A stretch of DNA of 7,298 nt from Bacteroidales bacterium UBA6207 (GCA_002421995.1 DISP01000207.1:1-7298), one strand, 5' to 3'. Positions 1 to 6,209 are shown, counted from the first letter of the stretch. The notes: generated by a model not told the origin, from the sequence alone. A program made the numbers and translations.

Positions 1-32
1 AAAAAAACTATTTAAGGTATCATCAATAACTT

Positions 33-743
33 TTAGTCTTTGATACATCTTACGGCATGACCGGTTTTTTCAAATTCAATTGCTTTTTCTATTCCTGCCC
101 AGTCCATATTCATTCCAAAATACCACGCGCTTGTTTGTTGGTAGTTTTCTGATGCGCTCCAATAATAGCCAAAACCACTTAAGCCGCTGAAAGATCCATC
201 CCTGCTACGAAATCCTGTGGGAAGTGCAGTAAAACCACTGCTGTTGGTGGCACCAGTATTTGGGTCTGCCCAATGTCCAAGTCCGGCTTCCTTAAGTTTG
301 CCACCCGCAATGGCTTCACCGCCAAGATACTGCACAAGCTCTTCCCACTCCTCAGCATTTGGCACATGATATCCGGCAGGAGCGATATTGCGTGCATCAT
401 TCACTGCAAACCAGTTGTATAATTTTCCTCTGTCAGTACTTAACGCAGGATTATTGGCATAGTCGGAATATGCGCCATCTGATGTTGTTGCCCACTGATT
501 ATCGCTTTGGAGATTTGGTATCGGATCGCCGTTTCTGTATTTTGTTGTTTTAAGGTTTTCAACCAGCCAGGTTTGTGTACCTATAGTTACCGTATGATAG
601 CTGTTGCCGTCAACGTCCTCTATAGTTGTGTCGGGGGTTATTTCTGTTGTCGGGTCATTTTTTGTACAGCCAAAAAAAAGTAGCATAACAATTGGTGAAA
701 ATGTCAGAAAAATTAGTGTGCCACGAAGAAAGTCACGTTTCAT
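33..743 (-). CDS. FISUMP-domain lipoprotein
   Basis: The 236-residue protein starts with a basic n-region (MKRDFLRG) and a hydrophobic stretch ending in a lipobox-like FFGC, so Cys26 is the likely lipidated residue. The following TKND resembles the acidic surface-export signals of Bacteroidota lipoproteins, so surface exposure is possible. The mature part matches the FISUMP domain (Fibrobacter succinogenes major paralogous domain): VTIGTQTWLVENLKT (52-66), GKLYNWFAV (106-114), PAGYHVPNAEEWEEL (122-136), GGKLKEAGLGHW (147-158), SGFTALPTGFRS (169-180), YYWSASE (193-199) and a terminal HAVRCIKD. This domain is common in secreted and surface proteins of Fibrobacter and Bacteroidota; its biochemical role is not established. 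The ATG is the only plausible start because it gives an intact signal peptide. A TAnnTTTG promoter and the repeated 18-base motif lie just upstream. The gene follows the two-component pair on the same strand after 173 bases, so it is a candidate target or partner of that pair. Confidence 0.93.
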   Translation of the reverse strand: MKRDFLRGTLIFLTFSPIVMLLFFGCTKNDPTTEITPDTTIEDVDGNSYHTVTIGTQTWLVENLKTTKYRNGDPIPNLQSDNQWATTSDGAYSDYANNPALSTDRGKLYNWFAVNDARNIAPAGYHVPNAEEWEELVQYLGGEAIAGGKLKEAGLGHWADPNTGATNSSGFTALPTGFRSRDGSFSGLSGFGYYWSASENYQQTSAWYFGMNMDWAGIEKAIEFEKTGHAVRCIKD

Positions 744-783
744 ATTGCCGGTTTTAATAGTTTAAATAAGGACTAATCTCCAG

Positions 784-814
784 CAAAATTAGTATCGGCT
801 ACAAGCTATATCAA
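784..814 (-). promoter_or_regulatory. Predicted Bacteroidota promoter for the FISUMP lipoprotein gene
   Basis: On the minus strand TAATTTTG (784-791) matches the Bacteroidota -7 consensus TAnnTTTG exactly. A TTG (812-814) lies 20 bases further upstream, where the -33 element is expected. The inferred transcription start is about 777, giving a leader of roughly 30 bases. The -33 position touches the end of the repeated 18-base motif (813-830), which suits activation by a protein bound next to sigma factor. Confidence 0.6.
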
Positions 815-830
815 TAGCCTGTTTGGGTCA
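813..830 (-). promoter_or_regulatory. Copy 1 of an 18-base repeated motif (candidate response-regulator operator)
   Basis: The minus strand reads TGACCCAAACAGGCTATT. A second copy with one mismatch lies before the response regulator (1589-1606). The core is a degenerate inverted repeat, ACCC-N5-GGCT, as expected for a dimeric LuxR-type DNA-binding domain. It ends 22 bases before the -7 box of the lipoprotein promoter. Which protein binds it is inference. Confidence 0.5.
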
Positions 831-916
831 TTTTGTATGCTGAAAGAGACAGGCCCCTATTTGCAGCTGAGACCATCAAAGGACTAATAACTTCCTATGA
901 GGCGAATAAGGTTTAA

Positions 917-1543
917 TCAAATAAGTTTTTCCCGAATCGCTTTTGAAACCGCCTGTGCACGCGAGTGAACCTGTAATTTTCCGTAAATATTTTTTATGTG
1001 GTTGCGCACTGTTTGCGGGCTGATAAATAGACCAGAGGCGATTTTATCAGTCGTTATCCCATTGGTTATCAATGACAAAATTTCACGTTCCCTGGGGGTA
1101 AGATCGTCCTGAGCATGTACGGCGGGTTTAGGCGGTTTATGAAAAAATGAAAGCACCTGTCTTGCAACAAGGGGTGTAAGTACGGCTCCTCCATCATAAA
1201 CCTGCTGCACAGCATCAAGAATCTTGTGGGGTTGGGTTCTTTTTAAAATGTATCCATCAGCACCCTGACAAATCGCTTCCATAATATGTTTATCATCGTC
1301 AAGGATTGTAAGCATAATAACCTTTGTTTGCGGAAATTTCTGCTTTAAAACAGGAAGCGCTTCTATTCCACTCATTCCGGGTAAATTAATATCGAGCAAC
1401 AAAACATCTGCCGGCTTTCCATACCCGAGAAATGCCTCAACCGAATCAACACTGCATACAAGCTGATAATCGGAAAACGATCCAATGAGAAACTCAAGAC
1501 TGTGCCGGAGCTCCTTATGATCTTCGATGATGGATATTTTCAT
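917..1543 (-). CDS. NarL/LuxR-family response regulator
   Basis: The 208-residue cytoplasmic protein has a receiver domain (about 1-120) and a C-terminal LuxR-type helix-turn-helix (about 146-206). Receiver residues are all present: acidic pocket E7/D8, phosphoacceptor D51 in LLLDINLPGMSG, T79 in VIMLTI and K101 in GYILKR. The output domain has the typical LTPREREILSLITNG start and the recognition segment ISPQTVRNHIKNIYGKL. It lies 60 bases downstream of the histidine kinase on the same strand, so it is almost certainly the cognate partner that receives phosphate from His929 of the kinase. The gap between the two genes contains a copy of the 18-base motif and a weak -7 box, so it may also be transcribed on its own and control itself. 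Length and domain order are normal for the family. The regulated genes are not known from sequence; the FISUMP lipoprotein is the best local candidate. Confidence 0.96.
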   Translation of the reverse strand: MKISIIEDHKELRHSLEFLIGSFSDYQLVCSVDSVEAFLGYGKPADVLLLDINLPGMSGIEALPVLKQKFPQTKVIMLTILDDDKHIMEAICQGADGYILKRTQPHKILDAVQQVYDGGAVLTPLVARQVLSFFHKPPKPAVHAQDDLTPREREILSLITNGITTDKIASGLFISPQTVRNHIKNIYGKLQVHSRAQAVSKAIREKLI

Positions 1544-1559
1544 TCTCTAAATTTGCTTT

Positions 1560-1606
1560 GCAATTTAAGCACTATTTTAAAGCAAAATAATAGCCTGATT
1601 GGGTCA
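1560..1606 (-). promoter_or_regulatory. Copy 2 of the 18-base motif with a weak promoter before the response regulator
   Basis: TGACCCAATCAGGCTATT (1589-1606, minus strand) matches the copy at 813-830 in 17 of 18 bases. Its first three bases are the TGA stop codon of the kinase gene. A weak -7 element, TAAATTGC (1560-1567), lies 21 bases beyond the motif, nearly the same distance as the perfect box in the lipoprotein promoter. The regulator start codon is 46 bases from the motif. The motif match is clear; promoter activity is inferred. Confidence 0.45.
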
Positions 1607-4600
1607 AATTTTGAAATTGATATACAATGTTGTACCCTTTCCAGGGGTTGAAATTATCTCCAAATCCAGATTCGAATCCATGGCACGTCGGTGCATATTT
1701 CCCAAACCATTCCCATGCTGGCCTTTTGAATCATTCATGCTATCAGAAAAACCTTTCCCATAATCCGAAAGTGTGAGATGGCATTGTCTTTCCTTTATGA
1801 CCGCTGCAAAGAACACCTTTGTTGTTTCCGCGTGCATAACAATGTTATTTACTGCTTCCTTGAGGATCAAAAAAATATTGTTTTTCAAATGCTCCTCGAG
1901 TGCAATCACTTGTGAATCAATTTCAATTTCCGACTCAAACATTATATTGTTATCAGAAAACAGCTCCTGCATATTATTAGTAGCTTTATTAATCAGGCTT
2001 TGCAAAGTATCGTTTCTGGGAGAAGTCATCCAGATAATCTCGGAAATTGCATTCAGTGCGTTTTGGCTGAGGCTGGATATTTTCTGCGAGAGATAAACCG
2101 TACGATTGGGCGATTCGGGCGATTGCTGAACAAGCGTTTCGGCATAAATATTCACACTACCAAGTGTCGAGGCCAAATCGTCATGTAAATCACGTGCAAG
2201 CTTCTCCCTCAGCTCTCGTTGTTTCCTGCGTATCATTTGCTTGTTAATAACTGTCATCATCAAAAAGTGTGTCAGTAATAGAAAAATTAAGGCTGACAGA
2301 GGTCCGATATAAAAATAAAGCGGCTTTTCCGAAAAAATATACACTTGATTTACAAGCATGAAGACTACAAAAATCATTGGTGCAGAAAAAAGGTAAAATC
2401 GTCTGAAATGTTTTTCGTGTTGTTTAATTTGCCACAAAACATAACAAAAAAGACACAGGATCACAAGCAAATATTTTAGTATTTCAGGCTGCATCTCCCT
2501 GTCTTTTAGATATCTATAAACAGCCTTCAACGACTCAGTTGCCAATTTTTCAACTCCGGAATATTCCTGAACCTCGACGATTGTTCCAGGCTGAATACCG
2601 GAAATTGTCAATGTATCCCGCCTCAACGGGAATTTTATTCTTGCAAAATAACTTAGACCTGGCTTTATTGCAATGATAAGGTCTTTGTCAGAAGTTGAAC
2701 CGTAGCCTGCACCAGCGCTTAACTCACGGTATGCTGCCAAGACCGGTTTTTCATGAATGTTTGTTGATTCGTAAACCCAGATACAACTTCCAATCGCATC
2801 ACGGTTTGACTTAACACCATGAAGTCTGAATTTGACAGCGCATGGCTTATCAATTAAATTAAGTAAAAGCATGGAGTTACCATTCACAAAATTTGCAGCA
2901 TAAACATCTGGAGTATGATCTCCGTCAAAGTCACCAGTAGCCAAACCAGTGCTGTATCCTTCCATTTCAAGTCCGAAAGTGGCAGTCATTTCTCTAAAAT
3001 ATCTACCTTGTTCATTTTTGAAAAAGGTATTCTTTCCAACGTTTGAAACATACAGGTCGGTAAACCCATCCATATTTAAATCTTCAAAAAGAACTCCATT
3101 CGACAACATTGGATTCTGATCATTAAAATAGGTTGCCGTCACATCAGTGAAATAGCCATTACCCGGGTTCAGATAAAGTGAGTTTTGTGCATTTCTTCTG
3201 GCAATAAATAAATCTGCATGTCCATCATTGTTTACATCGGCAAAAGCAATGCCATTGCTTTTTACTGCTTTTCCCAACCCGATTGCTGTGTTTTGGCTGA
3301 TATCTTCGAATCGTATCTGACCGTTTTCTGAGTGATTCAAATAAACTTTATCTCCAGTTAGCCAAGATGATACAGCCAAATCTGGCAACCCATCATGGTT
3401 TATATCCGAAATTGCAGCACACATTCCACCTTTTCCAGTGGTTAATCCGGCCTTGTAGGTCACATCGAGAAAATGTCCGGTCCCATCATTGGCAAAGAGA
3501 TGGTTCGTGCCTTCTTCACTGGTTACAAAAAGATCAAGATCGCCATCCAGGTCAACATCGGAAAAAACCGCCATATTTGATCGTTTCAAATCCTCACTTG
3601 CCCTGTTTGACTGATAAGCAACCGACCTGAAATAACCATTTCCTTTATTCAAAAACAATTGGTTTGAACCTATGAGGTGACATACATACAAATCCTGATC
3701 ACCGTCATTGTCAACATCTGCCATGGCAGCACCTAATTTGTAGGAAAGGACACTAACATTCTCGTCATCAGGCCGTTCTCCGGAGCAGCTTCTGCGAAAA
3801 GCTTCTTCGGTGAACCAAATGCTATTCTTACTTTTGCTACTTTCTAATCTATTAATATACAATCTATTAGGCCCTGATTGACAAACAGTGTATAAATCAG
3901 GAATCCGGTCTCCGTTCACATCCCCAACTGCCACTCCGTATTCATTGTTGGTAGGGATTCCGGTTGATATGAGACGACGCGATGAAAATCCATTTTCATG
4001 CTCCTGAAATGGCTCAAACAACCTGGTTCCCTTATAAAAAAGCTTCCCGCCTTTGCCTGCCACCCAAACTTCGTTATTAAAGACACATAATGCTGTAAAA
4101 TCCTCCCGGTTTTGTGTTCGCACTATGTCTAATTTTCCTTTAGTAATGCTTAGAAGCAAGCCGTTACGGCCTGCAACATATTGCTCGGTCTCGGAAACGA
4201 TGCCAAGCACTTTTGCTCCTTCAAATATATCATCTTGAACAACAATACTAATTTTCCCCTGAAAAAATCGCTTTAGTGCATTCTGCGTCAAAAAATACAC
4301 CCCGAGTTGAGGTACATTTTGAAAATCTAAAATCTTTGCTTCTGGTTCCAAATGTTCGTACTTACCATGGTACCAGTGCAGCAGCTCGCCACGGTTTGAC
4401 AAGGCGTAAAACTCATCCGGCGAAACATAGCAAAGTTTTTCAATGGCATTGCTTGTAGGAGCGGGTGGATAACTGAAGAAGCTACCTTTGTGGTAACGTG
4501 CAACTTCAGACCAGCTTGCAAACAATCCTTGTTCACCTGAAGCATCAAACTGCATGGAAGTGATATAATTTGCAAATGGTGGTATAACCTCTTCGGCAAT

Positions 4601-4969
4601 ACCATGATGGTAATGAAAAACTTGTGAAATATAAGAATCAAGCATTTGACTAATCCACAATTCATTCCCCGAAACAGCCCCGAAAACATCAGCTTTACGT
4701 TCGGAAATAAAGGTAGGATTTCCTTTCTTTTGTGGATTAATAATAAAAACCCTGTTGGTAAGATAAAAACAATGACCATCATCGGTCACTTGCAAACTTC
4801 TGATGTCGGAACGTGTTTGTGTATCAACCTGTTTAAAAGAATTTGCATTCAGATCAATGATTGACCCGAAAATAAACAGCGTGATCAAAATTACCACAAA
4901 ACTACGGTGATGCAGTCTGCACTTATTATTGACATCACCAGTTGTTTTAAACAGCTGATTCAGTATCAT
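1604..4969 (-). CDS. Sensor histidine kinase with double beta-propeller, FG-GAP and ASPIC/UnbV sensor region
   Basis: The 1121-residue inner-membrane kinase has a hydrophobic signal segment at about 24-40. Residues 56-322 hold seven repeats of about 33-40 residues, probably a propeller. Residues 345-695 hold seven FG-GAP/VCBS repeats, each with a complete calcium loop DxDxDGxxD (Asp350, 418, 471, 522, 578, 630, 680). Residues 708-806 fit ASPIC/UnbV (SNRDAIGSCIWVY, ELSAGAGYGSTSDK). Three membrane helices follow (about 830-847, 858-879, 884-908), with basic residues on the predicted cytoplasmic sides. The HisKA_3-type kinase has phosphoacceptor His929 (LARDLHDDLASTLGSV), an N box (LKEAVNNIVMHA, 1036-1047), G1 (SDYGKGF) and G2 (GNGLGNM). 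All key residues are present, so it should be active. It lacks a receiver and pairs with the NarL-type regulator 60 bases downstream. The ligand is unknown; a surface glycan or protein, possibly with calcium, is a guess. The start is the only ATG before the signal segment, though its n-region is rather long. Confidence 0.95.
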   Translation of the reverse strand: MILNQLFKTTGDVNNKCRLHHRSFVVILITLFIFGSIIDLNANSFKQVDTQTRSDIRSLQVTDDGHCFYLTNRVFIINPQKKGNPTFISERKADVFGAVSGNELWISQMLDSYISQVFHYHHGIAEEVIPPFANYITSMQFDASGEQGLFASWSEVARYHKGSFFSYPPAPTSNAIEKLCYVSPDEFYALSNRGELLHWYHGKYEHLEPEAKILDFQNVPQLGVYFLTQNALKRFFQGKISIVVQDDIFEGAKVLGIVSETEQYVAGRNGLLLSITKGKLDIVRTQNREDFTALCVFNNEVWVAGKGGKLFYKGTRLFEPFQEHENGFSSRRLISTGIPTNNEYGVAVGDVNGDRIPDLYTVCQSGPNRLYINRLESSKSKNSIWFTEEAFRRSCSGERPDDENVSVLSYKLGAAMADVDNDGDQDLYVCHLIGSNQLFLNKGNGYFRSVAYQSNRASEDLKRSNMAVFSDVDLDGDLDLFVTSEEGTNHLFANDGTGHFLDVTYKAGLTTGKGGMCAAISDINHDGLPDLAVSSWLTGDKVYLNHSENGQIRFEDISQNTAIGLGKAVKSNGIAFADVNNDGHADLFIARRNAQNSLYLNPGNGYFTDVTATYFNDQNPMLSNGVLFEDLNMDGFTDLYVSNVGKNTFFKNEQGRYFREMTATFGLEMEGYSTGLATGDFDGDHTPDVYAANFVNGNSMLLLNLIDKPCAVKFRLHGVKSNRDAIGSCIWVYESTNIHEKPVLAAYRELSAGAGYGSTSDKDLIIAIKPGLSYFARIKFPLRRDTLTISGIQPGTIVEVQEYSGVEKLATESLKAVYRYLKDREMQPEILKYLLVILCLFCYVLWQIKQHEKHFRRFYLFSAPMIFVVFMLVNQVYIFSEKPLYFYIGPLSALIFLLLTHFLMMTVINKQMIRRKQRELREKLARDLHDDLASTLGSVNIYAETLVQQSPESPNRTVYLSQKISSLSQNALNAISEIIWMTSPRNDTLQSLINKATNNMQELFSDNNIMFESEIEIDSQVIALEEHLKNNIFLILKEAVNNIVMHAETTKVFFAAVIKERQCHLTLSDYGKGFSDSMNDSKGQHGNGLGNMHRRAMDSNLDLEIISTPGKGTTLYINFKI
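2885..3937 (-). repeat. Seven FG-GAP/VCBS calcium-loop repeats within the histidine kinase
   Basis: Residues 345-695 of the kinase contain seven repeats spaced 50-68 residues apart. Their loops are DVNGDRIPD, DVDNDGDQD, DVDLDGDLD, DINHDGLPD, DVNNDGHAD, DLNMDGFTD and DFDGDHTPD. Seven blades is the full number for an integrin-like propeller, and no calcium-ligand position is degraded. The DNA copies have diverged, so this is a protein repeat and not a recent DNA duplication. Confidence 0.9.
4004..4804 (-). repeat. Seven-fold N-terminal repeat of the kinase, probable first beta-propeller
   Basis: Residues 56-322 can be cut into seven similar units starting near residues 56, 95, 136, 176, 213, 254 and 291. 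Each has the pattern of a hydrophobic strand, a turn, an aromatic or alanine-rich strand, a polar turn, then a strand ending with G-K/S or a similar turn. Examples are EFYALSNRGELLHWYHGKY, QYVAGRNGLLLSITKGKLD and EVWVAGKGGKLFYKGTRLF. The units resemble those in the propeller sensors of Bacteroidota two-component systems, but I cannot assign a named family. The segmentation was done by eye. Confidence 0.55.
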
Positions 4970-4972
4970 GCC

Positions 4973-4996
4973 TGTGACGGTTTAGTCACAAAAATA
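4973..4996 (-). promoter_or_regulatory. Predicted kinase promoter overlapped by the inverted repeat TGTGAC-N6-GTCACA
   Basis: On the minus strand TATTTTTG (4989-4996) matches the TAnnTTTG -7 consensus exactly; no good -33 element is seen. A perfect inverted repeat with 6-base arms and a 6-base spacer (4973-4990) begins inside this box and covers the likely transcription start, ending three bases before the kinase start codon. That position suits a repressor operator or a short leader hairpin. The arm spacing differs from a CRP site (N8 between TGTGA and TCACA, not N6). Confidence 0.45.
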
Positions 4997-5168
4997 AGGA
5001 TTCAACAGGATGGTGAATGATTTTTTAAAAATTGTTTTCAATTCAGTGTATTTATCCATCTCAACCCTTAAAACCTTTCAGCAACAAACAATGCTGTTTC
5101 AAAGCCTGAAATATGTAGAACTTTCAGACTCAACCTCATTCAAATTGCAGAACGCAAAACATCAGACC

Positions 5169-5399
5169 TCACCCCTTCGTTTTACTCAGCCTTCTTTCAT
5201 TGGCACAATTGCAAAACATGCAGAGTACAAAGCTCAGGGCCGACAGACTCATCAGAAACATGGCGGCAATGCAGACATTGATTTCAAGTAGAAACCATCC
5301 GGTAATCATGGTCAGTATGCTCATCAGAAAGGCGCCCAGACCAAGATTCATAAAGTATTTTCCAAATTTGCACATCGTTGTAAGATTTTTAGCAAACAT
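5169..5399 (-). CDS. Small two-helix membrane protein, unknown function
   Basis: This reading frame of 76 residues is not a family I recognise. It has two clear hydrophobic helices (about 19-39 and 42-63) joined by a turn of only two or three residues, a lysine-rich N-terminus and a basic C-terminus (NERRLSKTKG). Both ends are therefore predicted in the cytoplasm, and this agreement with the positive-inside rule argues that it is a real gene. It has five cysteines, at 10, 43, 60, 63 and 65, the last three clustered at the end of helix 2. A perfect TATGTTTG box (5393-5400) overlaps the first ATG. If that is the promoter, translation must start later, at Met9 (5375) or Met17 (5351), both of which keep the two helices. 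It is divergent from the FNR-like regulator across a shared palindrome, so it may belong to that regulon. An overlapping plus-strand frame at 5010-5291 looks less protein-like. Confidence 0.55.
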   Translation of the reverse strand: MFAKNLTTMCKFGKYFMNLGLGAFLMSILTMITGWFLLEINVCIAAMFLMSLSALSFVLCMFCNCANERRLSKTKG

Positions 5400-5400
5400 A
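5393..5400 (-). promoter_or_regulatory. Predicted -7 box for the small membrane protein gene
   Basis: TATGTTTG on the minus strand matches TAnnTTTG exactly and sits about 40 bases from the centre of the palindrome at 5433-5446. It overlaps the first possible start codon, so use of this promoter would imply a downstream start. No strong -33 element is visible. Confidence 0.35.
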
Positions 5401-5432
5401 GAAGGAAAACAAGTCTGAAATGAAACAAAAAA

Positions 5433-5446
5433 GTGATCTGGATCAC
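5433..5446. promoter_or_regulatory. CRP/FNR-type operator palindrome between divergent genes
   Basis: GTGATCTGGATCAC is a perfect inverted repeat except for the central two bases. Extended by one base on each side it reads AGTGA-N6-TCACA, one mismatch from the CRP consensus TGTGA-N6-TCACA, and it lies within A-rich and T-rich flanks as real CRP sites do. It lies 73 bases before the start codon of an FNR/CRP-family regulator. Autoregulation is the simplest reading, with possible control of the divergent membrane-protein gene. Confidence 0.7.
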
Positions 5447-5479
5447 ATCTTTTCTGTGCGATGAATCACAAAGCTTCAG

Positions 5480-5487
5480 TACCTTTG
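5480..5487 (+). promoter_or_regulatory. Predicted -7 box for the FNR-like regulator gene
   Basis: TACCTTTG matches TAnnTTTG exactly. A TGTG (5455-5458) about 21 bases upstream is a weak -33 candidate. The inferred transcription start is near 5493, leaving a leader of about 27 bases before ATG 5520. The palindrome centre would then be at about -53. Confidence 0.55.
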
Positions 5488-5519
5488 CCATAACCAAAAA
5501 GGTAGCGAATACCATAAAG

Positions 5520-6209
5520 ATGAAACAACTCGAAAAAACCAATTGCGAGGCATGCCGGTTTAAGTCGTGTGCAGCCGAAGTGCTCGACAGCAATGAGTTG
5601 CAGATCATGGCACAAAACTGCTCGGGAGTTGTTTTCAAGCGCCACGAGCGGATATTTCGTGAGGGGCGACCTCATTCAGGCATTGCTTATGTGAAATCGG
5701 GTCTGGTGAAACTCCATAAAACAGGTCCCTCGCACGAGCAGATACTCAAAATCATTCGTCCGCCGCAATACATCGGCATACCCACCGTATTGGCCGGTAA
5801 GGTAAATCAATATTCAGTCACAGCGCTCGAAACCACCCATATCTGTTTTATATCTTCCGACACCTTCAGGCGGCTCATCCTGCTCAACGGACGCTTTGGC
5901 AACGAAATCATCAACACCTTGTGTCAGGATGAACTCGAATATTTTCACCGCAGCATCAATCAGGCGCAGAAACAGATTCATGGGCGCGTTGCAGGCGCTT
6001 TGCTTTTTCTGGCAGAGCATATTTTTGACAACGACACCTTCAATATGCCACTCAACCGCACCGACCTTGGCGATTTTGTTCATGCCCGCCGCGAAAGTGT
6101 GACACGCACATTGATCAACTTCCGCAACGACAACCTGATTGCAGTAAGCGGACATACGATCACCATAACTGACAAAGAGAAGTTAAGGACAATCAGTAAG
6201 TTAGGGTAG
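5520..6209 (+). CDS. FNR-like Crp/Fnr-family transcriptional regulator
   Basis: The 229-residue cytoplasmic regulator has an N-terminal cysteine motif CEACRFKSC (Cys9, Cys12, Cys17), a cupin-like effector domain (about 35-125), a long dimer helix (about 130-155) and a winged helix-turn-helix (about 175-225). Cys109 in TALETTHICFIS lines up with FNR Cys122 (ALETSMVC in E. coli FNR), so all four ligands for an oxygen-sensitive iron-sulfur cluster appear present. The usual cAMP phosphate-binding cassette is absent. The recognition helix RRESVTRTL has Arg191, Glu192 and Arg196, matching CRP Arg180, Glu181 and Arg185 more than FNR. This predicts a GTGA-type site, which occurs at 5433-5446. The start at 5520 is preferred over an in-frame GTG at 5433 because that GTG is inside the palindrome and upstream of the -7 box. 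The likely role is a response to oxygen or nitric oxide. Confidence 0.93.
   Translation: MKQLEKTNCEACRFKSCAAEVLDSNELQIMAQNCSGVVFKRHERIFREGRPHSGIAYVKSGLVKLHKTGPSHEQILKIIRPPQYIGIPTVLAGKVNQYSVTALETTHICFISSDTFRRLILLNGRFGNEIINTLCQDELEYFHRSINQAQKQIHGRVAGALLFLAEHIFDNDTFNMPLNRTDLGDFVHARRESVTRTLINFRNDNLIAVSGHTITITDKEKLRTISKLG

Noticed and set aside
1..47. Possible terminator after the lipoprotein gene: GTATCA (17-22) and TGATAC (41-46) with a T-run at 1-7 on the minus strand
   Set aside because: The stem is only six A/T-rich pairs with an 18-base loop, overlaps the last codons, and the T-run is nine bases away.
640..670. GGGTCATTTTTTGTA inside the lipoprotein gene, resembling part of the 18-base motif region
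   Set aside because: Only the GGGTCATTTT part matches. It falls in the codons after the lipidated cysteine and lacks the AATAGCCTG half, so chance similarity is likely.
5010..5291. Plus-strand open frame of 93 codons
   Set aside because: Its translation has no domain, membrane or compositional pattern of a protein, and it overlaps the minus-strand two-helix frame, which looks more protein-like.
5433..5519. GTG-initiated extension adding 29 residues to the FNR-like regulator
   Set aside because: The GTG is the first base triplet of the palindrome, and the extension contains the predicted -7 box. The cysteine motif fits a start at ATG 5520.
5348..5638. Minus-strand 96-codon frame across the divergent intergenic region
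   Set aside because: It covers the operator and the start of the FNR-like gene antisense and shows no recognisable features.
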